This document shows positions 46,310 through 56,292 of a DNA stretch of 64,000 nucleotides, one piece after another. The position numbers were made by a program, and so were the translations under genes. Source of the stretch: Isosphaeraceae bacterium EP7 (GTDB lineage: Bacteria > Planctomycetota > Planctomycetia > Isosphaerales > Isosphaeraceae); contig CP151667.1 of assembly GCA_038400315.1 (NCBI GenBank), forward strand, positions 5,157,174-5,221,173, read 5' to 3'. How positions within the stretch are numbered: the stretch's first letter is position 1; every line of letters starts with the position of its first letter. Below the pieces are notes generated by a model. It was not told the origin of the DNA. It saw only the letters and a program-made list of their open reading frames with translations, and made no database searches.

Positions 46310-47995
46310 ATGGCGATCCTGAAGCGAGTGACCGGCAACCCGTCGGGCCAGATCATCGAGCTCAAGACCGAGACCATCGTCATCGGCCGTTCGCCCGAAT
46401 GCCAGATCATCCTCGACCCCAACGGCGTCAGCCGGCGGCATGCCGAGATCATCCGGCAGGCCGACGAGTTCTTCATCGCCGACCTCCGATCGAGGAACAA
46501 GACGAAGGTCAACGGCGCCGACCTCGACCCATCGAAGAAGCACAAGCTCAAGCCCGGCGACCGGATCAACATCTGCGACGTCGAATTCGTCTATTACCTC
46601 ACCCCGCCGAAGGGCCCGGCCGCCGGCGACGAACTGGTGCTCACCGACGGCCAGGACGACCCGGCCATCCACACCCTCGACGCATCGAGGTCGAGCACGC
46701 TGGCCAGCGCCGTCCGCCCCGAGGTCAAGCTCAAGGCCATCCTGGAGATCGCCCGCAGCCTCTCCACCGAGCTGCGCGTCGACTCGCTGGCCCCCAAGAT
46801 CCTCACCTCCTTGATGGACCTTTTCCCCCAGTCGGAACGCCTCTTCCTGATCCTCCAGGACCCCGAGACCAAGCGCCTCATCCGCAAGGCGTTCAAGTTC
46901 AGGCCCACCCGCCGCCCGTTCGGACTGAACCACGACGACGAGGTGCCGATGAGCATCAGCCGCTCGATCGTCAACCACGTCCTCGTTAACAAGCGGGCCG
47001 TTCTCAGCCAGGACGCCGGCGAGGACAAGAACTTGCCGACGAGCATGTCCATCGCCGACCTGAAGATCAGGTCGGTGATGTGCGTGCCGCTGCTGACGCC
47101 CGACGGCCAGGCGCTTGGGATCATCCAGCTCGACACCAGCGACCGCAAGCAGTTCCACCAGGATGACCTGGACGTGCTGGCCGCCGTCGCCAGCCAGGCA
47201 GCCATCGCCATCCAGAACGCCGCCTTGCACGAGGGGCTCATCGCCCGCGAGCGGATCGAGCGCGACCTGAAGATCGCCGAGCAGGTGCAGAAGAGCTTCC
47301 TGCCCAGTTCCGTGCCCAAGATTCCCCGCTACGAATTCTTCGCCCACTACAACCCCGCCTACGAGGTGGGGGGCGACTATTACGACTTCGTCCCCCTGCC
47401 CGGCAACAAATGGGCCATCGCCCTGGCCGACGTCTCGGGCAAGGGGGTGGCCGCCGCCCTGATGATGGCCAAATTCTCCGGCGACACTCGCTACTGCATC
47501 CTCACCGAAGACAGCCTGGGCAAGGCGGCAGGTGCCCTGAATGACCTGCTCTGCGAGGCCGGCATCGAGGAGAAGTTCATCACGATGAGCCTGAACCTCC
47601 TCGACCCAGCGAGCGACACCCTGACCCTCTGCTCGGCGGGGCATATCCCCGTGCTCGTGCGGCGGGCCAACGGCACGCTCGAAGAGGTTGGAGAGGAGAT
47701 CGCCGGCTTCCCGCTGGGAATCCTTCCCGGGACGGAATACGGCCAGACCCAGATCAAGCTCCATCCCGGGGACATCGTCATTATCTACTCCGACGGCGTG
47801 ACCGATGCCCGGAGCCCCAAGGAAGAGCTGTTCGACACCCGCGAGAATCGCCGGGTCCTCAAGCGAGTCGCCGAGCTCTCCGGCTCGCCCGAGTCGGTCG
47901 GCAAGGCGATCCTCCAGGACATCCGCGAGTTTTCCGACGGCCACCCGCAGGCCGACGACATCACTTTGATCTGCTTCGGGCTCCTAGCCACCTGA
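46310..47995 (+). CDS. FHA-GAF-PP2C (SpoIIE/RsbU-type) phosphatase
   Basis: This 561-residue cytoplasmic protein has three domains. The FHA domain, residues about 22-85, has IGRSPECQIIL, SRRHAEI and RNKTKVNG and binds phosphothreonine. The GAF domain, about 145-300, has RSVMCVPLLTPDGQALGIIQLD. The SpoIIE-like PP2C domain, about 330-555, has metal-binding GGDYYDFV, ALADVSGKGVAAAL and the C-terminal IYSDGVTDARSP. A linker helix with ERDLKIAEQVQKSFLP joins GAF and PP2C, as in RsbU. Proteins of this type usually dephosphorylate an anti-sigma antagonist; the upstream kinase may supply the phosphothreonine bound by the FHA domain. Confidence 0.93.
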   Translation: MAILKRVTGNPSGQIIELKTETIVIGRSPECQIILDPNGVSRRHAEIIRQADEFFIADLRSRNKTKVNGADLDPSKKHKLKPGDRINICDVEFVYYLTPPKGPAAGDELVLTDGQDDPAIHTLDASRSSTLASAVRPEVKLKAILEIARSLSTELRVDSLAPKILTSLMDLFPQSERLFLILQDPETKRLIRKAFKFRPTRRPFGLNHDDEVPMSISRSIVNHVLVNKRAVLSQDAGEDKNLPTSMSIADLKIRSVMCVPLLTPDGQALGIIQLDTSDRKQFHQDDLDVLAAVASQAAIAIQNAALHEGLIARERIERDLKIAEQVQKSFLPSSVPKIPRYEFFAHYNPAYEVGGDYYDFVPLPGNKWAIALADVSGKGVAAALMMAKFSGDTRYCILTEDSLGKAAGALNDLLCEAGIEEKFITMSLNLLDPASDTLTLCSAGHIPVLVRRANGTLEEVGEEIAGFPLGILPGTEYGQTQIKLHPGDIVIIYSDGVTDARSPKEELFDTRENRRVLKRVAELSGSPESVGKAILQDIREFSDGHPQADDITLICFGLLAT

Positions 47996-48069
47996 CAGAG
48001 ACGCCCCGAGATCGACCGATTATCCGAACGACCGCCGCCCGCTCCGCACGAAGACCCGAGGCCCGTCCG

Positions 48070-49662
48070 ATGTCCCTGAAAGTTGCCAACGTCCGCCTGG
48101 AGCTGGGCGAGCCCGAAGACATCCTCCCCGAGAAGCTCGCCGGCCGCCTGGGCCTGCCGGCGGGCGAGATCGCGCGTTGGCGAATCCTCCGCAAGAGCCT
48201 CGACGCGCGCCGGCACGACGACATCCATTTTGTCTATGCCGCCGAGGTCGATCTCCCCGAGGTCGAGGCCGACGGCCGATTGATGGGGCCGGGTATCGAG
48301 CCCTTCGTCGCCGATCATTTCGACTGGCCGCAGGTCGGAACAGCTCCCCTTGAGCATCGCCCCGTCATCATCGGCGCCGGCCCCGCGGGGCTGTTCGCCG
48401 GGTACATGCTCGCCATCGACGGCTACCGCCCCATCGTTTTGGAACGCGGCCAGGACGTGAAGCAGCGGGTGGCCGACGTCCGCGCGTTCGACTCCGGCGG
48501 CCCCGTCAATTCGGAGAGCAATTATCTCTTCGGTGAGGGGGGCGCCGGCACCTTCAGCGACGGCAAGCTGACCAGCCGAGGTACCGGCCCCGACGTCCAG
48601 CGTGTGCTCGAGATCCTGGCCGAGTGCCACGGCAAACCCTCGATCGTCTACGAGCACAGGCCCCACCTCGGCTCCAACCGGCTCCCCCTGATCGTCCGCA
48701 CGATCAGGCGGAAGATGGAAGACCTGGGGGGCGAAGTCCGCTTCAATTGCCGGGTCGAAGACTTCGACATCGCCGATGGCCGCCTGAAGGGGCTCTCGAC
48801 CAGCTCGGGCTACCTGGCCTGCGACCTCGCCGTGCTCGCCATCGGCCACAGCGCCCGCGATACCTACCACGCCCTGCTCCGCTCCGGCGTCCCGCTGGAA
48901 GCCAAGGCCTTCCAGATGGGCGTGCGCATCGAGCAGCCCCAGAAGCAGGTCAATGAAGCCCGCTACGGCCGTCAGGCCGAGGCCTCGGCCCTGGGCGCGG
49001 CCGACTACAACCTGGTGGCCCACGCCGGGCGCAAAGACCTCTTCACGTTCTGCATGTGCGCCGGCGGTTATGTCATGCCCAGCGTCAGCGAGCCCGGCTA
49101 TTTCTGCACCAACGGGATGAGCGAGAGCCGGCACGACTCCCCGTTCGCCAATAGCGGGATCGTCGTGACCGTGACCCCCGAGGACACCGGCAGCCACCAT
49201 CCCCTCGCCGGGATCCACTACCAGCAACGCGCCGAACGCATGGCCTACCTCGCCGCGGGGCGCAACTACAACGCACCCATCCAGCGTGCGAGCGACTTCC
49301 TGAAAGGGCGGGCCAGCCGGGGCAAGCTCCCGTCGAGCTATCCGCGAGGGACCACACCCATGGACCTAGGCACGTTCCTCCCGCCCCTGGTGCTGGAGGC
49401 CCTCGAACGCGGATTGCCGATCATGGATCGGAAATTCTCGAACCTCTTCCTCCGCGACGCCACGCTGACCGGCCCCGAGTCCCGCGGCAGTTCCCCCGTA
49501 CGGATTCCACGAGACGACGAGACCCGTCAGAGCCCGATCGTCGCCGGGCTCTACCCCTGCGGCGAGGGGGCCGGGTATGCCGGCGGAATCATCAGCGCGG
49601 CCGTCGACGGCCTGCGCACGGCCCGCTCGATCGTCGCCCGCCATGCAAGGGCGGGCGGCTGA
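48070..49662 (+). CDS. FAD-dependent dehydrogenase, COG2509-like
   Basis: This 530-residue flavoprotein has a short N-terminal beta domain (residues about 1-90), then the dinucleotide fold IIGAGPAGLFAGYMLAIDGY with ERGQDVKQR, the GEGGAGTFSDGKLTSR element, and a C-terminal FAD-binding GEGAGYAGGIISAAVDGLRTAR. This matches the uncharacterised COG2509 family, often annotated as NAD(P)/FAD-dependent oxidoreductase. No substrate is known. The DUF1501 gene converges with it, leaving 7 bases between the stops. Confidence 0.88.
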   Translation: MSLKVANVRLELGEPEDILPEKLAGRLGLPAGEIARWRILRKSLDARRHDDIHFVYAAEVDLPEVEADGRLMGPGIEPFVADHFDWPQVGTAPLEHRPVIIGAGPAGLFAGYMLAIDGYRPIVLERGQDVKQRVADVRAFDSGGPVNSESNYLFGEGGAGTFSDGKLTSRGTGPDVQRVLEILAECHGKPSIVYEHRPHLGSNRLPLIVRTIRRKMEDLGGEVRFNCRVEDFDIADGRLKGLSTSSGYLACDLAVLAIGHSARDTYHALLRSGVPLEAKAFQMGVRIEQPQKQVNEARYGRQAEASALGAADYNLVAHAGRKDLFTFCMCAGGYVMPSVSEPGYFCTNGMSESRHDSPFANSGIVVTVTPEDTGSHHPLAGIHYQQRAERMAYLAAGRNYNAPIQRASDFLKGRASRGKLPSSYPRGTTPMDLGTFLPPLVLEALERGLPIMDRKFSNLFLRDATLTGPESRGSSPVRIPRDDETRQSPIVAGLYPCGEGAGYAGGIISAAVDGLRTARSIVARHARAGG

Positions 49663-49669
49663 ATCGGGA

Positions 49670-51142
49670 TCAGAAGAACTCGCGGATCGGCTCGCCGCCG
49701 CCGTCGACGATGAATCGGGGGCGGCCGCTGCCGTCGACATACGTCGTCTCGAGCGGCACGCCCATGTGTCGATAAATCGTGGCGGCGATGTCACCGGGAG
49801 TCACGGGCCGGTCTTTGATGTGGCCGCCGTCCAGCTCGGTCGAGCCGATGACCTGGCCATGCCGCAACCCGCCGCCGGCGACGATCATCGACATGACGTA
49901 AGGCCAGTGGTCGCGGCCGTCGGTGCTCCCCTGGGTCCCCATGTTGGGAGTCCGCCCGAACTCACCCATGCCCAGGACGAGTGTGTCGTCCAGCAAACCG
50001 CGCTCGTCCAAGTCGTCCACCAGGGTCGTGAACAGGTGGTCGAACAGCGGCAGGAGCGGCTTCAACCCCTTGGAGATGCCGCCGTACGGGGGGATGTTGT
50101 CGCCGTGGGTATCCCAGGTCCCTGAGGCGGTATGATAGCTGAGGTCAAGGGTCACGAACGCGACTCCCGCTTCCACCAGACGCCGGGCGAGCAGCGCCTG
50201 CTGAGTCCAGAGGTGCTTTCCGTAGCGTTCGCGGACCGACCGAGGTTCGAGGTCGATATCGAACGCGTCGCGGGCCCGTCGTCCGACCAGCATCTCGACC
50301 GCCTGCTGGCCGTAGTCATCTAGCGCAGCCATCGAAGGCGACGCGTCGAGCTGCGCCCTCAGCAAATCGAGATCGCCGAGCAGCGACCGCCGGCCGGACA
50401 GCCGATCGCGGTCGACACCCGCGGGGAGCCTGAAGAAGTCGGCCCCGGTCATCTGACCGCTATCCACGCCGACGTCGTTGTAGACCGGTAGCTTGCAGGC
50501 GGAATTGGCGATGAACGGGTCAAACTTCTTGCCTAGAAAGCCCGCGTGCGCCACGTGCGACCGCGACGTCTGGAAGGCGACGTAAGCGGGGATGCCCGGC
50601 CGATTTGCCCCGTGTTCCCGGGCGATGACCGAGCCGAACGACGGGTACATGTCGCCGCTGGCGGGATTCAGCCTCGGCTCGGCATCGAGGTTCGCCGTCT
50701 GCATCACCTTGTTCGGCTCGTGATTGCTGAACCGGCAATCGACCGACCGGATCACGCTGAACTTATCGAGCATCGCGGCCGATTTCGGCAGATGCTCGCA
50801 GAAGTGGACGCCAGGCACCTTCGTCGGGATGACGCCGAACGGCCCGCGGTTCTCCAGAGGGCGCGACGGCTTCGGGTCCCAGGTGTCGATCTGGCTCGGG
50901 CCCCCCGCCATCCAAAGCAGGATCACGCTCTTGCCCGCCGACGCGCGACCGGTCTTCTCCCCGGCGCCGAGTGCCCGACGCCTGAGAAGCTCCGGCAGGC
51001 TCAGCCCGGCCAGCCCCGCCAGGCTCGCCTTGAGCATCCCTCGGCGACTGCCCACCACCAACCCTTCACGCTCGCGCGCCCTGAGCGAGGAGAACGCGTG
51101 GGAATGGTCGTGTCGCGGAGTCGAACGGCCTGATCCGGGCAT
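49670..51142 (-). CDS. DUF1501 protein with Tat signal
   Basis: This 490-residue exported protein has a twin-arginine signal, GSRRGMLKASLAGLAGLSLP. The DUF1501 alkaline-phosphatase/sulfatase-like fold is recognised from ILLWMAGGPSQIDTWDPKP, RSVDCRFSNHEPNK, GTWDTHGDN, LVLGMGEFGRTPN, DGRDHWPYVMSM and GGHIKDRPVTPGDIAATIY. Such proteins are among the most abundant planctomycete-specific families and are usually paired with DUF1549/DUF1553 (PSCyt) proteins; none is present next to this one. The start at 51142 gives about 32 residues ahead of the Tat motif; a start near the Tat motif is possible. Confidence 0.9.
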   Translation of the reverse strand: MPGSGRSTPRHDHSHAFSSLRAREREGLVVGSRRGMLKASLAGLAGLSLPELLRRRALGAGEKTGRASAGKSVILLWMAGGPSQIDTWDPKPSRPLENRGPFGVIPTKVPGVHFCEHLPKSAAMLDKFSVIRSVDCRFSNHEPNKVMQTANLDAEPRLNPASGDMYPSFGSVIAREHGANRPGIPAYVAFQTSRSHVAHAGFLGKKFDPFIANSACKLPVYNDVGVDSGQMTGADFFRLPAGVDRDRLSGRRSLLGDLDLLRAQLDASPSMAALDDYGQQAVEMLVGRRARDAFDIDLEPRSVRERYGKHLWTQQALLARRLVEAGVAFVTLDLSYHTASGTWDTHGDNIPPYGGISKGLKPLLPLFDHLFTTLVDDLDERGLLDDTLVLGMGEFGRTPNMGTQGSTDGRDHWPYVMSMIVAGGGLRHGQVIGSTELDGGHIKDRPVTPGDIAATIYRHMGVPLETTYVDGSGRPRFIVDGGGEPIREFF

Positions 51143-51257
51143 CGGGCTCCCCCTCGCTCAAGAAGTCGGCGGGTGGCATTGCGGAGCAGATCGTCGTGCA
51201 ACCCTCGATTGCCAGATCTTTCTGGGGAGAGGACAGAAAGCTTATCAAATATTCAAC

Positions 51258-51944
51258 CTAGATCAAGCTCTGCATGGCTGAACCGTCCGACTCGCGCAGG
51301 TCGAGCGACGCCCAGAGACTCGGGTCTTCACCGACCGGGAACTCGCGGCCGATCCCCAGATAAAGGTCGTCCCGCTCCTGATCGGTCACCTGGATGAGCA
51401 GCCCGAGTCTGCGGTTCGTCTCGGGGTCGAAGCCGTGCAGGGCCGTCGACCACAGGAACATCTCCAGCCTCCAGCCCCCTTTGAAGATCTCGGACCGGGC
51501 TTCGATGCTCCCCTTGACCGAGGTCGGCGCATCGGCGATCGCCCGCGCAATTGTCTTCTGGACGAACTCCACATCCTTGCCAGCACCGACAAGCGTCGCC
51601 TGGAATCGGTGGCAGAAGCGGCTGCCGCGATGGATGTCGCGCGTGTCTCGGGTGTCAACCCAGACGCCGACGCCCTCGCTCTGGATCCGATAAGGGTCGG
51701 CGGAGACGGCCTTCTTCTTGCCGGTCACCTCGACGGAGACCGCCAGCCCGTTGGGATTCCAGGCCACCCGGATGTCGGCCCACGAGTCCTTGCCGTCGAG
51801 CTGCGACAGCGAAGGGAGCCGGCACGACTCGGGCAGGTCGAGGAATCGCCCCTTGAGCGAAGGGCGCGGGATGCCGTCGACGCGCGGGCACGACAGGGCC
51901 ATCCGGAACCAGAACGACTGGGGGATGAGCGGCACGGTGGACAT
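51258..51944 (-). CDS. CBM9/DOMON-like beta-sandwich protein
   Basis: This 228-residue protein has no signal peptide. Segments WADIRVAWNPNGLAVSVEVTG, GVGVWVDTRDTRDIHRGSRFCHRF, RSEIFKGGWRLEMFLW and TNRRLGLLIQVTD follow the strand pattern of carbohydrate-binding family 9-like beta-sandwiches found in many planctomycete hypotheticals. The ATG at 51944 has no strong RBS. It is followed by the DUF1501 gene on the same strand, 115 bases away. The ligand is unknown. Confidence 0.7.
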   Translation of the reverse strand: MSTVPLIPQSFWFRMALSCPRVDGIPRPSLKGRFLDLPESCRLPSLSQLDGKDSWADIRVAWNPNGLAVSVEVTGKKKAVSADPYRIQSEGVGVWVDTRDTRDIHRGSRFCHRFQATLVGAGKDVEFVQKTIARAIADAPTSVKGSIEARSEIFKGGWRLEMFLWSTALHGFDPETNRRLGLLIQVTDQERDDLYLGIGREFPVGEDPSLWASLDLRESDGSAMQSLI

Positions 51945-51993
51945 GCGGTTGCCTCAGCGATCGGTGGACGCCCCGATCAAGGCCGGGGTCGGT

Positions 51994-52323
51994 TCATTCC
52001 AGGCGATTGTCGACCTCGGGCTTGGCATGCGGCGAGGGCCTGAATAGCGCCCCGAACAAGGCCGCGACCCCCAGCATGCCGAAGAAGGCGGCCATACTGT
52101 AACCCGTCAGGGCCCAGAGCCCGATGCCGATCGACCAGATGCTCGCCTCCATCGCGTACCACCAGCCACGGCCCTGGAGCAGGCACTGGACGATGGACGA
52201 GGCGCCGATGACGAACATGATGCCCGGCCACCAGCGACCCGTGTAGAACAAGGCCGCCATCCCGAGCAGCCAGATGGCCGAGCTGATCTGGCCAGCACGT
52301 CCTTCGTCGTCGATCGGATCCAT
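51994..52323 (-). CDS. Small membrane protein (109 aa)
   Basis: Three or four hydrophobic helices are evident (AIWLLGMAALFYTGRWWPGIMFVIG, AMEASIWSIGIGLWALTG, MAAFFGMLGVAALFGAL), with a short polar tail. No family is recognised; similar proteins with a WWPGI-type turn recur in planctomycetes. The gene lies 49 bases before the CBM9-like gene and 77 bases after ribH on the same strand. Confidence 0.7.
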   Translation of the reverse strand: MDPIDDEGRAGQISSAIWLLGMAALFYTGRWWPGIMFVIGASSIVQCLLQGRGWWYAMEASIWSIGIGLWALTGYSMAAFFGMLGVAALFGALFRPSPHAKPEVDNRLE

Positions 52324-52400
52324 CGGACTGATCTCCCGCGCCCGTCGAGCCCCGCATCCCCGATGCGAGGCATTCGCCCGGCGTCGGCAAATCTTGGCCT

Positions 52401-52871
52401 TCAGCCCCCGGAAATCGAGGCCAGCAGGTTGACCATCTCGATCGCGGCCAGGGCCGACTCCTGCCCCTTGTTGCCCGACTTCAGGCCCGAACGGTTGAGC
52501 GCCTGCTCGACGGTGTCGGTCGTCAGCACGCCGAAGATGATCGGCACCCCGGTCGCCAGCGACGCCTGCATCAGGCCCGAGGTGACCCCCCCGGCGACGT
52601 GATCATAATGACCCGTCTCGCCGCGAATCACGGCCCCCAGGCAGACCACCGCCGCGTACTTCCCCCCCTCGGCCAGCTTGCGCGCGACCAATGGGATCTC
52701 GAATGAACCGGGTACATAGGCCACGTCGACACGGTCGGCCGAGACGCCGTGGCGCTCGAAGCCGTCGCGGCATCCGGCGAGCAAGGCCTCGGTCACGAGG
52801 CTATTGAACCGGGCGACCACGATGGCGAATCGCCCGGCGGGTGGCGAGAAATCGCCCTGGAACAGCGGCAT
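52401..52871 (-). CDS. ribH: 6,7-dimethyl-8-ribityllumazine synthase
   Basis: This 156-residue enzyme condenses the ribitylamino-uracil with dihydroxybutanone phosphate in riboflavin synthesis; many relatives form 60-mers. Active-site motifs are [34 protein letters not shown] and [17 protein letters not shown], with the [13 protein letters not shown] helix near the end. The start at ATG 52871 has GAGG about 7 bases upstream; the frame is open to 52928. It follows rho on the same strand with a 69-base gap. Confidence 0.95.
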   Translation of the reverse strand: MPLFQGDFSPPAGRFAIVVARFNSLVTEALLAGCRDGFERHGVSADRVDVAYVPGSFEIPLVARKLAEGGKYAAVVCLGAVIRGETGHYDHVAGGVTSGLMQASLATGVPIIFGVLTTDTVEQALNRSGLKSGNKGQESALAAIEMVNLLASISGG

Positions 52872-52940
52872 CGGAGACCTCACGGCGAGATTCGGCGGCC
52901 GTGCGTGCGGGCGTTGGAAGGCCCGCACGCACGGGGAGAT

Positions 52941-54845
52941 TCAGGAGAGATTCATGCTGATGAGGAACTCGGCGTTCGACTTCGACTTGCGCATCCGGCC
53001 GGTCAGCAGCTCCATCGCCTCGACCGGGTTCATGTCGTTCAGGACCCGGCGGAGGATCCAGACCCGGCGCAGCTCGTCGGGGTCCATCAGCAGCTCTTCG
53101 CGGCGGGTGCCCGAGCGGTTGACGTCGATGGCCGGCCAGACCCGCTTGTCGACCAGTCGTCGGTCGAGGTGCAGCTCCATGTTGCCGGTCCCCTTGAACT
53201 CCTCGAAGATGACGTCGTCCATCCGGCTGCCGGTCTCGATGAGCGCGGTGGCCAGGATGGTCAGGCTGCCGGCTTCTTCGATCTTGCGGGCGGCGCCGAA
53301 GAATCGCTTGGGCTTCTGCAAGGCCGACGCGTCGATGCCGCCGGTGAGGATCTTGCCCGAGTGCGGGGCCTCGGTGTTATATGCGCGGGCGAGCCGGGTG
53401 ATCGAGTCGAGCAAGATCACGACGTCCCGGCCGTACTCCACCATCCGCTTGGCCTTCTCGATGACCATCTCGGCCACCTGGATGTGGCGGCTGGCGGGCT
53501 CGTCGAAGGTCGAGCTGATGACCTCGGCGGTCGGCCCCTTGACCGACCGTTCCATGTCGGTCACTTCTTCGGGCCGCTCGTCGATGAGCAGGACCATCAC
53601 GTAGGCATCGGGGTGATTGGCCAGGATGCTGTTGGCGATCTTCTGGAGCAGGATGGTCTTGCCGGTGCGCGGGGGGGCGACGATCAGGCCGCGCTGCCCC
53701 TTGCCAATCGGGGTCACCATATCGACGACCCGCATGTTCAGGTCGTCGGGCCCCGTCTCCAGGATCAGGCGGCCGGTCGGGTGCATCGCGGTCAGGTCGT
53801 CGAATCCGACCTTCTCGCTCAACTTGTCGGGGTCTTCGTAATTGATCGCCTCGACCCGCAGGAGGGCGAAGTAACGCTCGTTCTCCTTGGGGGGGCGGAT
53901 CTGGCCGGCGACGATCGCACCGGTCTTCAGGCCGAAGCGGCGGATCTGGCTGGGCGAGACGTAGATGTCGTCCGGGCAGGGAAGATAGTTGTAGTCGGGG
54001 CTGCGCAGGAAGCCGAAACCGTCGGGCAGGACCTCGAGCGTCCCCTCGCCGAACATCAGGCCGTTCTGCTTGACCCGTTCCTTGAGGATCTTGAAGATCA
54101 GGTCCTGCTTCTTCAGGCCCGTGTACTCGGCCACACCCTCCGCCTTGGCGGTGCGAATGAGCTGCGGCATCGTCATCTTCTGCAGTTCGGTGAGATGGAT
54201 CTCCCCGCGCTTGATGTCCTCGTAGCGGTCGTGGATCTCGGTGTCGCCGAACGCGTCCTCGTCGCCTTCGAACTCCGCGTCCTCCTCGAACCCGTCAGCC
54301 GGCGAGCGTTCGTCCTGGGGGTGCCCGGCGTGCACCTGGGCCGCCGCGTGCTGATCGGCTCGGGGGGCGTGCGAGGCGGGCATCGAGTCGCGGACGACCC
54401 GAACGGCGGGCCCATCGGAGTGCGAGCCGAAGCCGTCCTTCTGCGGCGCCTGGCCGTCCCGCTGGGGGGCCTGGATCTCGCGCTGCGGGGCCTGGGCGTC
54501 GCGCTGCGGAGTGGGGAGGGGCCGGGTCCTGCCGATGGGCGAGGCGGCGACCTCGCGCTCGACCCGATCTCGATTGAGCCGGTCGCGGATGCTCATCCCC
54601 CCCTCGCGGGGCCGGTCGATGTACCTCGGCGCCGGCTCGCGCTCGGGCGCCGGTCGAGCCTCGGCGCCGTGGACGGGCCGTGCCTCGACCTCGGCAACTG
54701 CGGGGGCGGGGACGGGGGGCAGTTCGACCGGCTCGGGCGACGGCGCAACGGCCGAGTCGTCCGCGGGCGACGGCGTCGAGACGGCGGTCTTGCGGAGGCG
54801 AGGCGAGCCGGACGACTCCCGGCGTGGACGCGTCTCGTTGGCCAT
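52941..54845 (-). CDS. rho: Transcription termination factor Rho with long disordered N-terminal extension
   Basis: This 634-residue RNA-dependent helicase releases nascent RNA from polymerase. The C-terminal two thirds is canonical: the Rho N-terminal helix ([18 protein letters not shown], about residue 215), the cold-shock-like RNA-binding domain ([18 protein letters not shown]), Walker A APPRTGKT near residue 391, [13 protein letters not shown], and the R-loop region [22 protein letters not shown]. The first 205 residues are a Pro/Ala/Arg/Glu-rich low-complexity region with a 7-residue repeat, not found in E. coli Rho. The start 54845 has GAGGAG at 10 bases; the frame is open to 55121. Confidence 0.95.
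   Translation of the reverse strand: MANETRPRRESSGSPRLRKTAVSTPSPADDSAVAPSPEPVELPPVPAPAVAEVEARPVHGAEARPAPEREPAPRYIDRPREGGMSIRDRLNRDRVEREVAASPIGRTRPLPTPQRDAQAPQREIQAPQRDGQAPQKDGFGSHSDGPAVRVVRDSMPASHAPRADQHAAAQVHAGHPQDERSPADGFEEDAEFEGDEDAFGDTEIHDRYEDIKRGEIHLTELQKMTMPQLIRTAKAEGVAEYTGLKKQDLIFKILKERVKQNGLMFGEGTLEVLPDGFGFLRSPDYNYLPCPDDIYVSPSQIRRFGLKTGAIVAGQIRPPKENERYFALLRVEAINYEDPDKLSEKVGFDDLTAMHPTGRLILETGPDDLNMRVVDMVTPIGKGQRGLIVAPPRTGKTILLQKIANSILANHPDAYVMVLLIDERPEEVTDMERSVKGPTAEVISSTFDEPASRHIQVAEMVIEKAKRMVEYGRDVVILLDSITRLARAYNTEAPHSGKILTGGIDASALQKPKRFFGAARKIEEAGSLTILATALIETGSRMDDVIFEEFKGTGNMELHLDRRLVDKRVWPAIDVNRSGTRREELLMDPDELRRVWILRRVLNDMNPVEAMELLTGRMRKSKSNAEFLISMNLS
54441..54511 (-). repeat. Tandem 21-base repeat in rho encoding APQRDxQ units
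   Basis: Three 21-base units (54441-54461, 54462-54482, 54483-54503) plus a partial fourth encode [20 protein letters not shown]-type heptads within the disordered part of Rho. The units differ by a few bases, consistent with an in-frame tandem duplication. Confidence 0.8.
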
Positions 54846-55008
54846 GTCGATCGGAGCTCCTCGTTGGCAATCATCGCGACCCGGGGCGGCCGAGGCGGCC
54901 GGGCCGGGGGCAAGGGCGGGGGGGCCGCGGAGAGCCAGGACGGCGCCGCGGGTGGGTTCGGAGTCGGTCGTGCGGGAGACGTGATCGGGTCGATGCGTGG
55001 AGGAGATT

Positions 55009-55869
55009 TCAGGAGCCGGAATTGCCGCGCCCCGAGGAACGCCTGGGACCGCCCGGGGGCTTGAAGCGTCGTCCGCCCCTCGTGGGGGCCCCGCTCCCGC
55101 CCGGGCCAGGAGTCGGGCCACTCCGGTCGGCCCGCTTGGCGGCCGCGACCTGGCGGCGGATGGCCGCCTCGCCGTGCTTCTTGCGGTTCTCCGCCTTCAG
55201 GTCGGCCCAGAATTGATCGACGGTGGCGCGAAGTTGCTCCTCATCCCCATGGTTCAGCAGCACCCGGTCGACACTCACCCGCTTGCGATCGACGGAGAGC
55301 TGAGAGGCCTCGCGGCGCTTCAGCTCATCGGCCGTCCAGCCCCTCGAGGTGGCCACCCGCTCGATCCGAGCCGACTCGGGTGAGTCGACGAAGATGACCA
55401 GGTCGCACAGGTCGGCCCAGCCGGCTTCGAGCAGCACCGCGGCGTCGAGGATGATCATCCGGTGCTGCTTGCGTCGCAGCACACGGCCGATCGCCTTCTC
55501 GAAGGTCCGACGCATGGCCGGGTGGAGGATGTCCTCCAGCGCGAGCCGCTCGTTCGGATTGGAGAAGACGATCCGCCCGAGCGCCTTGCGGTCGACCTTG
55601 GCGAGCTCGTCGGGCCCTTCGGGCTCGGCGAAAACCGAGGGGCCGAAGTGCTCGCGAATCGAGTCGCGTGCCGGCGACTGATCGAGCAAGGCGTGCCCGA
55701 CCTTGTCGGCATCGATGACGAAGCCGTCGTGCTCGGCCAGCAGCGCAGCGACCCGGCTCTTGCCGGAACCGATGCCGCCGATCAGGCCGATGACGGGGAT
55801 CAGGCCGTGGAGCCAGGGGCCGGGCGAGCTGCGCGGCGATTCAGATTCGTTGCGGGTGGGGTGGGCCAT
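55009..55869 (-). CDS. coaE: Dephospho-CoA kinase with basic C-terminal tail
   Basis: This 286-residue enzyme phosphorylates dephospho-CoA, the last step of coenzyme A synthesis. The P-loop is [17 protein letters not shown], with [35 protein letters not shown] and [15 protein letters not shown]. The core ends near residue 235; about 45 further residues form an Arg/Gly/Pro-rich tail ([20 protein letters not shown]) not present in typical CoaE. The start ATG 55869 has no clear RBS; family similarity begins about 26 residues in. It lies 163 bases upstream of rho on the same strand. Confidence 0.93.
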   Translation of the reverse strand: MAHPTRNESESPRSSPGPWLHGLIPVIGLIGGIGSGKSRVAALLAEHDGFVIDADKVGHALLDQSPARDSIREHFGPSVFAEPEGPDELAKVDRKALGRIVFSNPNERLALEDILHPAMRRTFEKAIGRVLRRKQHRMIILDAAVLLEAGWADLCDLVIFVDSPESARIERVATSRGWTADELKRREASQLSVDRKRVSVDRVLLNHGDEEQLRATVDQFWADLKAENRKKHGEAAIRRQVAAAKRADRSGPTPGPGGSGAPTRGGRRFKPPGGPRRSSGRGNSGS

Positions 55870-56292
55870 GAGCCGTGGTCGAATTGGGAGATCGGATGGA
55901 TGTGAATTGGTGTGGAGACGCGGGCAGGGGTCGATGCGGAATCGAAGTCTTCGCGAGAACGCCGGATCGACAACTGACGAAGAATCGTCGCACGACCTGT
56001 CTTGATTCTTGCAGGCAGCCTCACCCGTCGCAGGGTCGAGGAAGCTCGTCACCGAGGCCGGTGTTCAGTTGAAGTGAATCGAAAGGCGGTAGTGAACGTG
56101 AGAAAGTCCCGAGATGATCAACCCCGACCCGGGGCACGGTCAGAGCGAGGCGCTCAACCGGAGATCATGATGGGCGGTGCAAGACCGTTGAGCGGGAAGC
56201 AAGCAGACGATGTCTCTTTATACCCCGGTGGCATCGCGCTCGCAACTCCATTCCGTGGCACGGACCAATTTGTCACATGAAAACCCGGAATT
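55870..56292. other. Intergenic region between polA and coaE
   Basis: These 423 bases lie after the polA stop and before coaE on the minus strand. I see no gene or recognised RNA here; short open frames have no RBS or plausible sequence. Confidence 0.5.

Noticed and set aside
46283-49227. Two long minus-strand frames opposite the FHA-GAF-PP2C and flavoprotein genes
   Set aside because: Both are shadows of strongly identified plus-strand genes; no RBS or domain is visible.
52749-55064. A 771-codon plus-strand frame opposite rho and ribH
   Set aside because: It spans two well-identified genes on the other strand and has the composition typical of an antisense frame.
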